From assembly GCF_002902575.1 (NCBI RefSeq), contig NZ_PPRD01000008.1, positions 1-64,000 of the forward strand: a stretch of 64,000 bases of DNA, read 5' to 3'. This document shows, piece by piece, positions 9,086 to 18,392 of the stretch; positions within the stretch are counted from its first letter, which is position 1, and every line of letters begins with the position of its first letter. Made by a program: the position numbers and the translations under genes. Source of the stretch: Staphylococcus croceilyticus (GTDB lineage: Bacteria; Bacillota; Bacilli; Staphylococcales; Staphylococcaceae). The notes beneath the pieces were generated by a model. The model was not told the origin of the DNA. It was given only the letters and a program-made list of their open reading frames with translations, and searched no databases.

Positions 9086-9212
9086 AAGCTCCCTTAATTT
9101 TCCCGAATCGCAAAAAACTTGAGCTTAAATATGTAAATTACATACATTAAGCCCAAGCTCGTCTTATTTATTATAAATATATGGGGAGTTATATAAATAA
9201 CCGTTATTAGTG

Positions 9213-10142
9213 TTATTTCTTAATTAGTGTACCAATTTTACCTTCTAAGGCATCGCCTAAATCTGCTAGAGATGTAATTAACACGCTACCTTCAGGGTTC
9301 TTTTCAATAAATTGTAATGCTGCTTCAACTTTAGGAAGCATACTACCTTTCGCAAATTGACCATCAGCAATATGTTTCTCCATATCAGCGACAGTGACTT
9401 CACCTAAACCTTCTTGATTATCTTTACCGTAGTTAATATAAACATAGTCTACAGCAGTTAAGATAATTAATTGATCTGATTTCAGGTGAGCGGCTAATAA
9501 GGCACTGGTTTTATCTTTATCGATAACAGCGTCTACACCTTTATAATTACCTTGTTCCTTAACAACGGGAATACCACCGCCACCAGCTGCAATCACAAGA
9601 GTTTGATGCTTAATTAAAGTTTCAATACTATCCAATTCAACGATATTAATAGGTTGTGGAGAAGGTACAACACGGCGATAACCACGTCCTGAATCTTCTA
9701 CAAATTGATAACCTTTTTCTTGCATCGTTTTATCTGCTTCTTCTTTAGAATAGAATAAGCCAATCGGTTTCGTTGGATTTTTGAAGGCTGGATCGTCACC
9801 AGCTACTTCTACTTGCGTAACTAGAGTGACTACTTGTTTATCAATGCCTAATGAATGTAATTCATTTAATAAACTTTCTTGTAATTGATAACCAATGTAA
9901 GCTTGACTCATCGCACCACATTCAGGGAACGGGAATGGTGGGCCTTGCTCATGCTCAGCTGCATAGTTTAGACCTAAGTTAATACTACCTACTTGAGGTC
10001 CGTTACCATGGCTGATAACAACTTCATATCCTTTATTAATTAAACTTACTAAAGATTTTGCTGTTCCTTTTACTAATTCTAATTGCTCTTCAGGTGATTG
10101 TCCTAAGGCGTTACCACCTAAAGCCACGACGATTTTAGACAT
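9213..10142 (-). CDS. arcC: Carbamate kinase
   Basis: A 309-residue amino-acid-kinase fold enzyme that interconverts carbamoyl phosphate plus ADP with ATP plus ammonia and CO2. Signatures: [11 protein letters not shown] (4-14), [16 protein letters not shown] (about 41-56), [10 protein letters not shown] (about 190-199) and [11 protein letters not shown] near the C-terminus. It lies 18 nt downstream of the ornithine carbamoyltransferase gene on the same strand, so the pair could make ATP from citrulline. No arginine deiminase (arcA), arginine/ornithine antiporter (arcD) or arcR is present nearby, so this is not a complete ADI operon. Confidence 0.95.
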   Translation of the reverse strand: MSKIVVALGGNALGQSPEEQLELVKGTAKSLVSLINKGYEVVISHGNGPQVGSINLGLNYAAEHEQGPPFPFPECGAMSQAYIGYQLQESLLNELHSLGIDKQVVTLVTQVEVAGDDPAFKNPTKPIGLFYSKEEADKTMQEKGYQFVEDSGRGYRRVVPSPQPINIVELDSIETLIKHQTLVIAAGGGGIPVVKEQGNYKGVDAVIDKDKTSALLAAHLKSDQLIILTAVDYVYINYGKDNQEGLGEVTVADMEKHIADGQFAKGSMLPKVEAALQFIEKNPEGSVLITSLADLGDALEGKIGTLIKK

Positions 10143-10160
10143 AGGTAGGTCCCCCTTCGA

Positions 10161-11159
10161 TTATTCTCCTAAAGTTGCAACCATTACTGCTTTGATAGTG
10201 TGTGCTCTGTTTTCTGCTTCTTGGAAGACTACAGATTGTTCACTTTCAAACACTTCATTCGCAACTTCCATTTCAGTTAAACCATATTTTTCTTGAATTT
10301 CTTTACCGATTTTAGTTTCTGTATCATGGAATGAAGGTAAGCAATGTTCAAAGATTGCACGAGGGTTACCCGTTTTTTCCATCATTTCTTTAGTTACACG
10401 GTAAGGTTCTAATAATTTGATACGTTCTTCCCAAACTTCTTCAGGTTCACCCATTGATACCCATACGTCTGTGTAGATAACGTCAGAACCTTTTACGCCT
10501 TTATCAATATTGTCAGTCACTAAGATTTCGCCACCGTTTTTAGCTGCGATATCTTTGCAACGATTTAATAATTCGTCAGTTGGGTTGAGTTCTTTAGGAC
10601 ATACAAGGTGGAATCGCATACCCATGATTGCTGCCCCTTGCATTAATGCGTTTGCTACGTTGTTACGTCCATCACCCACGTATGTGAAATTAATTTCGTG
10701 ATAAGGTTTTTTCAAGACTTCTTTTGCTGTTAAAAAGTCTGCAAGTACTTGAGTAGGATGATCTTCGTCTGTTAAGCCGTTCCATACAGGTACGCCTGAA
10801 TATTTAGCGAGTTCTTCCACTGTGCGTTGTGAGAAGCCACGGTATTCGATACCATCGTACATGCCACCTAATACGCGAGCAGTATCTTTAGCAGATTCTT
10901 TTTTGCCCATTTGGCTTCCAGTTGGTCCAAGATATGTCACGTGTGCGCCTTGATCATAAGCTGCTGTTTCGAATGCACAACGTGTACGTGTAGAGTCTTT
11001 TTCAAAGATTAAAGCGATGTTTTTACCTTTAAGTTTTTGTTGTTCTATTCCCACGTATTTCGCGCGTTTTAAATCTTCAGATAAATTCAGTAAAAATTCT
11101 ACTTCTTTTTGTGAAAAGTCTAATAGTGTTAAAAAACTTCTGTTTCTTAAGTTTTGCAT
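10161..11159 (-). CDS. argF: Ornithine carbamoyltransferase
   Basis: A 332-residue carbamoyltransferase. Motifs: [20 protein letters not shown] (carbamoyl phosphate site, STRTR), [11 protein letters not shown] (HPTQ), and HCLPSFHD (ornithine loop, HCLP). The open frame extends to 11189, but AAGGAG lies 9 nt before the ATG at 11159 and the protein then begins [15 protein letters not shown], as in staphylococcal homologues. It could serve arginine synthesis (argF) or, with the adjacent arcC, citrulline breakdown (arcB); the pairing with arcC and the cre-like site upstream favour a catabolic role, but the enzyme class cannot be separated by eye. Confidence 0.93.
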   Translation of the reverse strand: MQNLRNRSFLTLLDFSQKEVEFLLNLSEDLKRAKYVGIEQQKLKGKNIALIFEKDSTRTRCAFETAAYDQGAHVTYLGPTGSQMGKKESAKDTARVLGGMYDGIEYRGFSQRTVEELAKYSGVPVWNGLTDEDHPTQVLADFLTAKEVLKKPYHEINFTYVGDGRNNVANALMQGAAIMGMRFHLVCPKELNPTDELLNRCKDIAAKNGGEILVTDNIDKGVKGSDVIYTDVWVSMGEPEEVWEERIKLLEPYRVTKEMMEKTGNPRAIFEHCLPSFHDTETKIGKEIQEKYGLTEMEVANEVFESEQSVVFQEAENRAHTIKAVMVATLGE

Positions 11160-11195
11160 CTTGTACAACTCCTTTGTGATTTCTTTCACATTTAT

Positions 11196-11209
11196 TGTAA
11201 GCGATTACA
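11196..11209 (-). promoter_or_regulatory. cre-like site upstream of argF-arcC
   Basis: TGTAAGCGATTACA matches the CcpA consensus TGWAARCGYTWNCW at 13 of 14 positions and has perfect TGTAA/TTACA arms. It lies 37 nt before the argF start codon, at or just downstream of the expected promoter, which is where CcpA represses. Not experimentally known here. Confidence 0.6.
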
Positions 11210-11467
11210 AAATATAATACAACACATTCTCAAATATCTAAAAAAATATTTATGTACAATTGACAAAATATTTACAATTACACGATATTTGAAATTTATT
11301 ATGTATTTTGGCGTTACAATAAAAATGATTACCTGTATTTCTATAATTTTATTATTACACAAAATGTGCAATAAATAAAAATAATAAGTAAACGTTTCCC
11401 AACAATTTTTAATGTGTTATTAGTACTTTATAAAAAGGAAAATGTCAGTGAATTCATTTAATATATT

Positions 11468-11815
11468 TGAGTTCTAAGATAGATAGTCACTCACTTAAGT
11501 TGAGTCGCTTGCCTAGGGGGCTGGGTTGTAAAGAAATTCTTAGATGAACATCCACTCGTTTTTGTTGCGACGCTTTCTTGCGGGAAAGGCTCAAGCCTGT
11601 AGTCTTGAGGCTCTTTCTTTTCCGCCAAGAGTCGCGCAACAACACTCGTAGTTCATCTCTAGAATTTCTTACTTAAGTGCTTTAGCACTTAGGTTCATTA
11701 AAAGTATTACTCCCTCATTATCCCCAGCTTGCTTTGTTTGTAGGCTTTCTATGCGAAAGTCTTTGTGCTGGGCCCCCGCGCTCAACTACGTTTCGTTATC
11801 TATCTTAGAGTTGTT
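11468..11815. repeat. Large nested inverted-repeat element (non-coding)
   Basis: The gap 11160-12126 has no gene. Its centre is a ~350-bp nested palindrome. Outer arms are TTCTAAGATAGATA (from about 11472) and TATCTATCTTAGAG (11797-11810). An inner hairpin spans 11531-11670: AAGAAATTCT...GATGAAC pairs with GTTCATC...AGAATTTCTT, then GTTGCGACGC...TTGCGG with CCGCCAAGAG...GCGCAAC, tipped by GCTCAAG/CTTGAGGC. A second hairpin near 11728-11772 (CCCAGC/GCTGGG with CTTTC/GAAAG) completes it. It is visibly more GC-rich than its flanks. It could be a MITE-like element or a structured RNA; nothing convincing is seen in 11210-11467 or 11816-12126 beyond AT-rich sequence. Confidence 0.7.
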
Positions 11816-12126
11816 TAAATGGGCACTTTAACTTTTATATTCATACTTACAATACAACGCCATTCTTTATTTCTCTTACAGTCACTTACATTATTATTTT
11901 AATATTTAATAATTTACCGTCCCTTTTTGTTAATTACTTCCTTATCAACTATCACAACTTTCGTTAAAGCTATTTTCTAATTTTCAAATAATATTTATAT
12001 CTAACGTAAAGTTTTTCTTAATTTTTTTGTGATTTACTAGGTACAAATTTGTATATGTTAATATAAATTATACGTGCATTTACATTTAATTTATGCAAAA
12101 AATATATTAGAAAGTAGGTTATTATT

Positions 12127-12906
12127 TTGGAACAAGTTGATTCATTAAATGAGCAAAATAATCAAATAAATGACAAATCGGTTAGACCTAAAGGAAATCG
12201 ATTTCTTAATGTATTGATTTTCTTCTTTTTTATGATTTTTATACAATTACCAGCTATTCTAGCTTTAAGTACATTAGGATTGGCAGTAACTAATAAAAGT
12301 TTAGGATTAATCATCGGTTTGGCTATAGGTTTTATAATTCTTTCAACATTGGTTATATGGGCAGTAAGAACATATTATCGTCGTCATACATATGAAAATA
12401 TTCATCAACCTTTAAAAGGTAAAGATATTGGTATCAATATTTTATGGTTTATTGGTCTTCGAATTATGATCGTAATAATGAGTATCTTAATGGTGGCTAT
12501 TTACGGTCAACATCAATCTAATAATGATAAAGCATTAATGAAAAATTTAGAACGTATTGATACCTTAACACCCTCAATTGTTATTGCTTTAATAATATTT
12601 TTTGTAGCAATAACTTTTGTAGCACCTTATGTGGAGGAACATACTTTCCGAGGTATTTTCAAAGAAACTATCTTTAACAAAGGTTCATTTATTCTTCCAT
12701 TTATATTATCCTCAGTTATCTTCTCTGCTAATCATGCTGCGGGAAATCTCATTGCTTTCTTAATGTACATGTTAATGGGGATGGGTTTGTATCTAGTATA
12801 TAAACGTAGAGGAAGTCTAAAAGATAGTATACTTGTACATATGTTAAATAACGCTTATGCAAGCGTAGTACTCATCAGCGCTCTAATTTCTATTATCATG
12901 AAATAA
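12127..12906 (+). CDS. CPBP-family intramembrane glutamic protease
   Basis: A 259-residue multi-pass membrane protein of the CAAX protease/bacteriocin-processing (Abi) family. The catalytic motif EEHTFRGIF (about 179-187, EExxxR) is intact, followed by the second motif FSANHAAG and the third HMLNNAYA near the C-terminus. A charged cytoplasmic N-terminus of about 25 residues precedes six to seven membrane segments. The start is TTG at 12127 with AGAAAGTAGG upstream. In staphylococci such proteases affect peptide pheromone processing, surface protein display or resistance to bacteriocins. A second CPBP gene lies 530 bp downstream on the opposite strand. Confidence 0.88.
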   Translation: MEQVDSLNEQNNQINDKSVRPKGNRFLNVLIFFFFMIFIQLPAILALSTLGLAVTNKSLGLIIGLAIGFIILSTLVIWAVRTYYRRHTYENIHQPLKGKDIGINILWFIGLRIMIVIMSILMVAIYGQHQSNNDKALMKNLERIDTLTPSIVIALIIFFVAITFVAPYVEEHTFRGIFKETIFNKGSFILPFILSSVIFSANHAAGNLIAFLMYMLMGMGLYLVYKRRGSLKDSILVHMLNNAYASVVLISALISIIMK

Positions 12907-13020
12907 TTCTCTATGATAATTATTCACAAAAAATAAATATTAAAATTATACTTTTTAGTAATAAAAAGGTTTCAATTATTAATGGATGGGTAAAATTCAA
13001 ATAGATACATAATAGAGTAT

Positions 13021-13263
13021 CTACTCGGGGTTATTATAGTTTAGTTTTTTGAAGTATTGAAATGCGTATACTCCTCTCATTTCAAACAAATTACTCCCTA
13101 AATTTTGAGTAAATTCTATATTGCTAAGCATCCCAGCAAATAGAATGTTACTTTCCTGACATTTTATTAACACCCAAACATTTGTATTTTCCAAACTACC
13201 TATAATGGTGATGAATGCACTTATAGTCCTCCCAATGCTATAAGTGTATTTTTTATTTTTCAA
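13021..13263 (-). CDS. Short hypothetical ORF or remnant
   Basis: An 80-codon frame beginning with TTG and lacking a clear ribosome site, directly downstream of a terminator hairpin. The composition looks protein-like (a hydrophobic start, TISAFITIIGS, then mixed residues), and no better reading exists on the other strand. I recognise no family. It may be a decayed 3' piece of a gene rather than an expressed protein. Confidence 0.25.
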   Translation of the reverse strand: MKNKKYTYSIGRTISAFITIIGSLENTNVWVLIKCQESNILFAGMLSNIEFTQNLGSNLFEMRGVYAFQYFKKLNYNNPE

Positions 13264-13269
13264 TATAAA

Positions 13270-13307
13270 ACTACCGACACTAAGACAACTATCTTAATAT
13301 CGGTAGT
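13270..13307. terminator. Terminator after the minus-strand CPBP gene
   Basis: Perfect 8-bp arms ACTACCGA/TCGGTAGT with an internal loop. It lies 128 nt beyond the CPBP stop codon. Confidence 0.55.
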
Positions 13308-13435
13308 TCATTAAATTATATTTAAATATTTCCTCATTTGAAGTACAATATCGAGAAATGTTTATATTTTTTTGCTCATTTTCTGAGACATCTTTTAGAC
13401 AAACATTCACATTGAAGGTATCTAAGTTAAAACCG

Positions 13436-14263
13436 TTATTGTGAATTTGAATGAGGTATTTTTATTAAAACAATTATTGCTATTAAAAACATAACTATTG
13501 AAATAACAGAAGCGCTATTACCGTAATCTCCACCTGTTATTAATATATTGTTGGTCTTGGTAATGTATTGAATAACGCCATAGTTTTCATTATGGTTTGT
13601 GACATGAAGGAGATCTGCCATGTTCCAGCATATATGTAAGAACGCACTTGCCCAAATAGACTTATATTTATACGCCGTTAACCCGTATAAAATACCTGCA
13701 ATTGTTCCACTGGTTAGCAATAATATTAGACTTACTCCAGACATCCACCCGTTAAACAAATGTACTGAAGCGAATAAGATTGATGTAATTAGGATAGCCA
13801 CTGTGATGTTTGTTTTCTTTTCAATGTAGCCCATTAACAAACCTCGTACTGTTAATTCTTCAGCTATTGGTGCACAAATACCTCCCAAAACAACAATTTC
13901 AAATAACATTTCTAGATATTCATTAGTGTCCTTTGTTTGAGTCACTTCAAAATGCCCTGGCACAAAGCAAATAAATATCAAAAACATTATTATTGGTATA
14001 AGCAAACCAATGATGATATAGCTTTTGTTGAACTGAAATTTATTGATACGATAATTCGCTAAATTGTCTTTAAACAATTTATTTATAACTAATTTGACGA
14101 ATACAAAGGTTAAAATTACATAAGTTATTGCATGTAAAACTGTTTCAAATGAATGTAAATTTATTAAGTGCCATAGAATGGCTATATTTTGAGCCACTAC
14201 TGTAAGGATGAAAGTTAGAATAATAACACCAATGATTTTTATACTTTTATTTAATAAAGACAT
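13436..14263 (-). CDS. CPBP-family intramembrane protease, XRE-linked
   Basis: A 275-residue membrane protein of the CPBP family, with about seven hydrophobic segments. The catalytic stretch AEELTVRGLLMG (about 136-147) has the EExxxR motif; ASVHLFNG and HICWNMADLLH are the second and third motifs. The ATG at 14263 follows GGAGG by 6 nt. It is 36 nt downstream of an XRE regulator on the same strand, so the two form a small operon. Regulator-plus-CPBP pairs are often linked to bacteriocin immunity or peptide processing, but no bacteriocin precursor is visible here. Confidence 0.86.
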   Translation of the reverse strand: MSLLNKSIKIIGVIILTFILTVVAQNIAILWHLINLHSFETVLHAITYVILTFVFVKLVINKLFKDNLANYRINKFQFNKSYIIIGLLIPIIMFLIFICFVPGHFEVTQTKDTNEYLEMLFEIVVLGGICAPIAEELTVRGLLMGYIEKKTNITVAILITSILFASVHLFNGWMSGVSLILLLTSGTIAGILYGLTAYKYKSIWASAFLHICWNMADLLHVTNHNENYGVIQYITKTNNILITGGDYGNSASVISIVMFLIAIIVLIKIPHSNSQ

Positions 14264-14299
14264 AAGCAACCTCCTAAGTTATCTTAGGAAACCTATATT

Positions 14300-14635
14300 T
14301 TAACTTGTGAATATTTGAGAAATTGTGCCACAAATAATAATGACAATTATGAGTACAAACCACCATTTTTGAGATAAGAAGTCCCAAAAATTTAAATGTT
14401 GAGACGTTGGATTTACTTCCTCTTTATGAAGCGTAGTTTCTTCTCCGGTTAATAATTCATCCGTTGAAATACCAAACTTCTCAGCCAATTGAATAATCAT
14501 TTGGGCATTTGGTTCAATCGTTCCTTGTTCCCATTTAGAGATAGTTTGTCGTGTCGTATGTAATTCAGTAGCTAATTGATCTTGAGTTAGATTATTCTTC
14601 TTTCGATGCTTTTTAATCTGTTCAGCAAGTTTCAT
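14300..14635 (-). CDS. XRE regulator with C-terminal membrane anchor
   Basis: A 111-residue protein with an N-terminal HTH (LAEQIKKHRKKNNLTQDQLA, TTRQTISKWEQGTIEPN, about 2-55) and one C-terminal transmembrane helix (WWFVLIIVIIICGTISQIF), linked by a polar region. The ATG at 14635 has GAGGTGA 8 nt upstream; the in-frame GTG at 14647 overlaps that site. Membrane-anchored XRE proteins sense envelope conditions or are cut by membrane proteases. The CPBP protease encoded directly downstream is a plausible partner; this is inference. Confidence 0.85.
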   Translation of the reverse strand: MKLAEQIKKHRKKNNLTQDQLATELHTTRQTISKWEQGTIEPNAQMIIQLAEKFGISTDELLTGEETTLHKEEVNPTSQHLNFWDFLSQKWWFVLIIVIIICGTISQIFTS

Positions 14636-14793
14636 TATATAGGTCACCTCACTTCAAACTTAGCAAGTTTATATGTAAATTTCCGCATACAAAATGGCGC
14701 GTTGTATTGATATACGTTAACATTCTGTATCCAAAATTTAGCATATCATGTTATTCATGTATTTAGTGTTTTATTGCAAAATTAAATAGAAAA

Positions 14794-14830
14794 TAGCTCA
14801 CTAAATGAACTTAATCATCTAATGAGCTTT
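14794..14830 (-). terminator. Terminator after the two-gene membrane module
   Basis: AGCTCA/TGAGCT arms with extended imperfect pairing, about 45 nt past the stop of the 541-residue gene. Confidence 0.5.
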
Positions 14831-14875
14831 AAGATTTATATATTTAATTTTTTGACGCGACTCTAAAGTAGATTA

Positions 14876-16501
14876 TTAATTTGTAACCATTCTCTTCCAT
14901 TCTTTTTCTAAATCTTCATCTAATTTTTTCAAATTAGATAAGTCACTATAAATGTTTACTGTTTCTTTGAAAGCAGCGATACCAAATCTCGTCCAAGCTA
15001 CTAAATTCATTCTAGATAACATGAATACTAAATTTTGTCCGCCACCCGATCTTATAAATGCATCGATACCATCTACAGCACATAAAGCTCCATGTCCTAC
15101 TAAAAGTAGTCTATCAATTTCTCTGCTAGTATTAATTTTAAGTATCTCTTTTAAAGGACGTTGATGATAGAATACTTCTTTAATACACCAAAACACCCTA
15201 ATAAACAACTCGTTAAGTACTACGGGGATAGCTAAAGTAACGCCAAATCTAAAATCATAACCATTTGTGTAGGCATGTTCTGCTATTTTAGCAAATGTTA
15301 CTGGGATTCCATCTTTATCTTTAACTTTTAAAGTAATTAATTGGGTTAATTCATAAAATGGCATTGGAATACCTGCACCTATTTTATTTTCATGTCCTCT
15401 AGTACCACTAGAGCCTCCTATATCAGACATTAAATGGCCTAGCCAATTTAACACTCCACACAGAATTTTAGATAAAAAGTCGCTACCTCTTAGTTCTATT
15501 TTATTTTCTTTTTGTGGATTTTTTATTATTTTTATTTTCCCTTGCTCAACCACAGAAGTAGTATCTAAAAACTGATCTAGGATAGAAAAGAATAAACCTA
15601 TTATGTCTGGTTGATGTGCTAAAGATTTTAAATGATGATTCTTAGGGTTCATATTTAAATCTTCACTTGAAACTCCTAAATCTTTTGCATACCTTGCATC
15701 GTAAGGCACTTTAAATCTTTCTTCAAGATAACCAATAGCTCCCGCTACAGAGTCATATTTTTTCCTTGTATTTTTCACCAGTAGATCATGCTTTTTATCA
15801 TATTCATAAACAAAATCAGTAAACTTCATAATTATATTATCCACTTTTTTATGAACATGTTTGTTCAGTTTTGAATCTTCTAACGCAGCTAATTGTTCCT
15901 TATTATAACCTTTCATACTTCTCAACCTCTGTTTTTTAGCTTTTAAAGGTTCACCAATTAAAAATACGTCAATCAATCCACTAAGAATTCCTGACAGAGA
16001 AGCAAATAAATAATCATATTTATCTAGTTTAAGAGGTGCTAAGTTATATTGATCGCGTACTTTAGCAATGATTCTACTTTTCTCTTCTTCCGTTAATAAT
16101 TCTTCAAACGGATCTTCATTTAAACTAATATTGTATTTTTGAGCATAATCATAATTATTTTCAAGAAACTCATCCCAATTACTTCCAAACTCAACGGCAT
16201 CTATTTTATTATATACTTTGCTATTCTTATCAATTAAAATTTGATCTTCTTTTGTGATTTTTAATGCGTTATTAACATCCGCTTTACTAATTTGACTAAG
16301 TGCTTCTTTATCCAATGACTCTGCTTGCAAAAGTAATTCATCTAACATTCTTGAATTATTATCAGTGATATTGCTAAGATTACTTGTTTCTTTTTCTAAT
16401 TCAGTTACTCGTTTTCCGACATTCTCTTGTTGATGCCTATTAATTTTCAAAACATTCGCATATTTCTTTAATTCTTCATCACTAAATCCTTTATTACTCA
16501 T
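14876..16501 (-). CDS. Uncharacterised 541-aa membrane-associated protein (second gene of pair)
   Basis: I do not recognise a named family. The protein has an N-terminal coiled-coil region (about 15-110), a hydrophobic segment YLFASLSGILSGLIDVFLIG (about 165-187), and a middle part with HQPDIIGLFFSILDQF (about 295-310) and LNWLGHLMSDIGGSSGTRGH (about 345-364), which put His and Asp in membrane-adjacent stretches like metal-dependent hydrolases. The C-terminal third is hydrophobic and carries RLLLVGHGALCAVDGIDAFI and RMNLVAWTRFG, which look strongly constrained. TTAGGTGA precedes the ATG. It follows the 551-residue gene by 10 nt, so they are one operon, next to the hsdR promoter on the opposite strand. 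Defence or membrane-effector function is inference from context. Confidence 0.8.
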   Translation of the reverse strand: MSNKGFSDEELKKYANVLKINRHQQENVGKRVTELEKETSNLSNITDNNSRMLDELLLQAESLDKEALSQISKADVNNALKITKEDQILIDKNSKVYNKIDAVEFGSNWDEFLENNYDYAQKYNISLNEDPFEELLTEEEKSRIIAKVRDQYNLAPLKLDKYDYLFASLSGILSGLIDVFLIGEPLKAKKQRLRSMKGYNKEQLAALEDSKLNKHVHKKVDNIIMKFTDFVYEYDKKHDLLVKNTRKKYDSVAGAIGYLEERFKVPYDARYAKDLGVSSEDLNMNPKNHHLKSLAHQPDIIGLFFSILDQFLDTTSVVEQGKIKIIKNPQKENKIELRGSDFLSKILCGVLNWLGHLMSDIGGSSGTRGHENKIGAGIPMPFYELTQLITLKVKDKDGIPVTFAKIAEHAYTNGYDFRFGVTLAIPVVLNELFIRVFWCIKEVFYHQRPLKEILKINTSREIDRLLLVGHGALCAVDGIDAFIRSGGGQNLVFMLSRMNLVAWTRFGIAAFKETVNIYSDLSNLKKLDEDLEKEWKRMVTN

Positions 16502-16511
16502 AAAAGGTCAC

Positions 16512-18167
16512 CTAATTTCTTAAGTTAGATAAAAAGTTTTTAGCTGTACTTTTAACAGTTGCAGTAGCATTTTCAGTTAAATTAAAGAAACCTAAACCTT
16601 CTAACGCAAGTACTAATTCATCCGCTTCTTCTCTAGTAATATTAAATTTCAATTTTAGATTTAAATCTTCATCTACTTCATAACATTCCAATACTTTTTC
16701 TTTTAACAATTCTTTATCTTCAGTATTAGCTAATTCTTCTAGCTTATCCATTTTAATTACTTGTGGTACTTTTACTAAAATATTTTCAGATTCAAAATGA
16801 TCTACGCGATTAATAACTTCTTTTGAACCTTGACTTACGCTATTTAAAATTTTAGCAAGTTTTTGTATTTTAACAGTATTTTCATGTCCTTTTCTAATTT
16901 CTTCCATTAATTTATCTGTTATGTTGTTTACGTCCTCAATTAATATTTGAAGACTCTTTTGATTATTTGTAATGATTTCTTGTAACATTAATTCTCTTTG
17001 TTTATTATTTCTTTCATCATTTAATCCTGTTAGCTTTTTCATACCTTGATATGATGTGATTCCTAATAAAGCCAACACCCCGACACCCGTAAACATGCTT
17101 GAAAAACCTAGTATGCCTCCCATACCGAGAGTAGCCAAGCCACTTGTCATACCAATAGCGCTTACTCCAGCAGTACCAGACATATAGAGAGCAGCCATAG
17201 GTACCCCTACTGCCGCGGCTTTTGAAGACAAATCTTTAACTGTTTTTGTAATATCAGTATCATTTAATCTTTGATCTAAAATAGCTCTATCTTGATGATA
17301 AGTAATAACAAATAAATCTATTTCTTCTTTTGATACTTCTAATTCTTCAGCTAATGAAAAAATAAATTTATCTTGAATTCCTTCTTCATTACTATTTTCT
17401 AACATATATATTGAAATTAAATCTTTCATTAAAGATTGAATAATTAATGTTTGATCTACTTCTTTACATTGCTCAATCAATTTTTCTACTAATTCCATTG
17501 TATCTTCTTGGTTTTCATTACCAGACATATAACTACGAAGTTCTAATCTTTTCTCTTTATCTAAGTCAATTCTAACAACAAATGAAATAATTTCCGCATA
17601 TTCCTTTGCATCAATGATATCGTCATTAAAGTAAGCATAATTACATAAAATTTTTACATAGTTTAACTTAGCTTCCTCATCCAATTCTTGTAAAGGTACA
17701 ACTTGATTAGTTTCTACAAATTCTTCCTCTTCATTTTCATCTAGAACACTATTAATTATTTTCGCAAAAGCTTCTGCATTAACGTAATCGCTTAATATTT
17801 CTGAAAAATGATAATCAGAGCCATCCTTAAAATTTATAATATTGTAATCTTTAACTTTATCACTTTTTTCTCTCGCATCAACTTGAACATTGCTAATATT
17901 AGATAAGTATATCTCTTTAGGAGCTTCTAGCATTTCTTTAATAACCATTTTTTCTCCTGTAAAATAAATCCCTTCCTTACCTTTACCAGTTAAAGAAGTA
18001 TCAAGTATAGCTATAATATATTCCTTTGATAATAAACCTTTCGAAGCTTTTTCAGCGTTTTCCAATACTTTATTAGATATATCTGGAGATATATGAGTTT
18101 TACTCATACTTCTTGTATTTACTGCTAATCTACTTGCTGATTCCTTAATAATATCTATATATTCCAT
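16512..18167 (-). CDS. Uncharacterised 551-aa protein with PH-like, TerB-like and glycine-rich membrane regions
   Basis: No named family is recognised with confidence. In order: an N-terminal part with a bacterial PH-like beta-rich stretch (about 45-140); an acidic helical region, LNYVKILCNYAYFNDDIIDA onward (about 165-285), resembling TerB-like tellurite/stress domains; a hydrophobic, glycine-rich region (about 315-375, with GTAGVSAIGMTSGLATLGMG and GGILGFSSMFTGVGVLALLG) that could insert in membranes; then coiled coil (about 385-470) and an acidic C-terminus. The TTG at 18185 extends the frame, but GGGAGA lies 5 nt before the ATG at 18167. First gene of the operon with the 541-residue protein; divergent from hsdR. 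Confidence 0.8.
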   Translation of the reverse strand: MEYIDIIKESASRLAVNTRSMSKTHISPDISNKVLENAEKASKGLLSKEYIIAILDTSLTGKGKEGIYFTGEKMVIKEMLEAPKEIYLSNISNVQVDAREKSDKVKDYNIINFKDGSDYHFSEILSDYVNAEAFAKIINSVLDENEEEEFVETNQVVPLQELDEEAKLNYVKILCNYAYFNDDIIDAKEYAEIISFVVRIDLDKEKRLELRSYMSGNENQEDTMELVEKLIEQCKEVDQTLIIQSLMKDLISIYMLENSNEEGIQDKFIFSLAEELEVSKEEIDLFVITYHQDRAILDQRLNDTDITKTVKDLSSKAAAVGVPMAALYMSGTAGVSAIGMTSGLATLGMGGILGFSSMFTGVGVLALLGITSYQGMKKLTGLNDERNNKQRELMLQEIITNNQKSLQILIEDVNNITDKLMEEIRKGHENTVKIQKLAKILNSVSQGSKEVINRVDHFESENILVKVPQVIKMDKLEELANTEDKELLKEKVLECYEVDEDLNLKLKFNITREEADELVLALEGLGFFNLTENATATVKSTAKNFLSNLRN

Positions 18168-18392
18168 AAATTTCTCCCATTCCAATTAAATTATGTATTT
18201 TATAAAAATATAATTTAGTATTACACTTTGATTTTACTATATTTTATTTATTGATAAATACTAAATTTTTATTTTTTTGTATTTGACAGTGGAAAATTAT
18301 TTCGTTCTTAATCTCTTAAAATTATGTATTTTTCGCAATGTAAATGTTTCTTGTGCTATATTTAACATAAAGTACTATTTTTGGGTGATGTT

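Noticed and set aside
9213..11159. Arginine deiminase (ADI) operon
   Set aside because: Only carbamate kinase and ornithine carbamoyltransferase are present; arcA, arcD and arcR are not in the window.
11154..11378. Open frame of 74 codons on the plus strand upstream of argF
   Set aside because: No ribosome site, AT-rich chance frame over the argF promoter and cre-like site.
11387..11400. Possible second cre site AGTAAACGTTTCCC
   Set aside because: Fails both end positions of the consensus and is about 230 bp from the nearest start codon; too weak to list.
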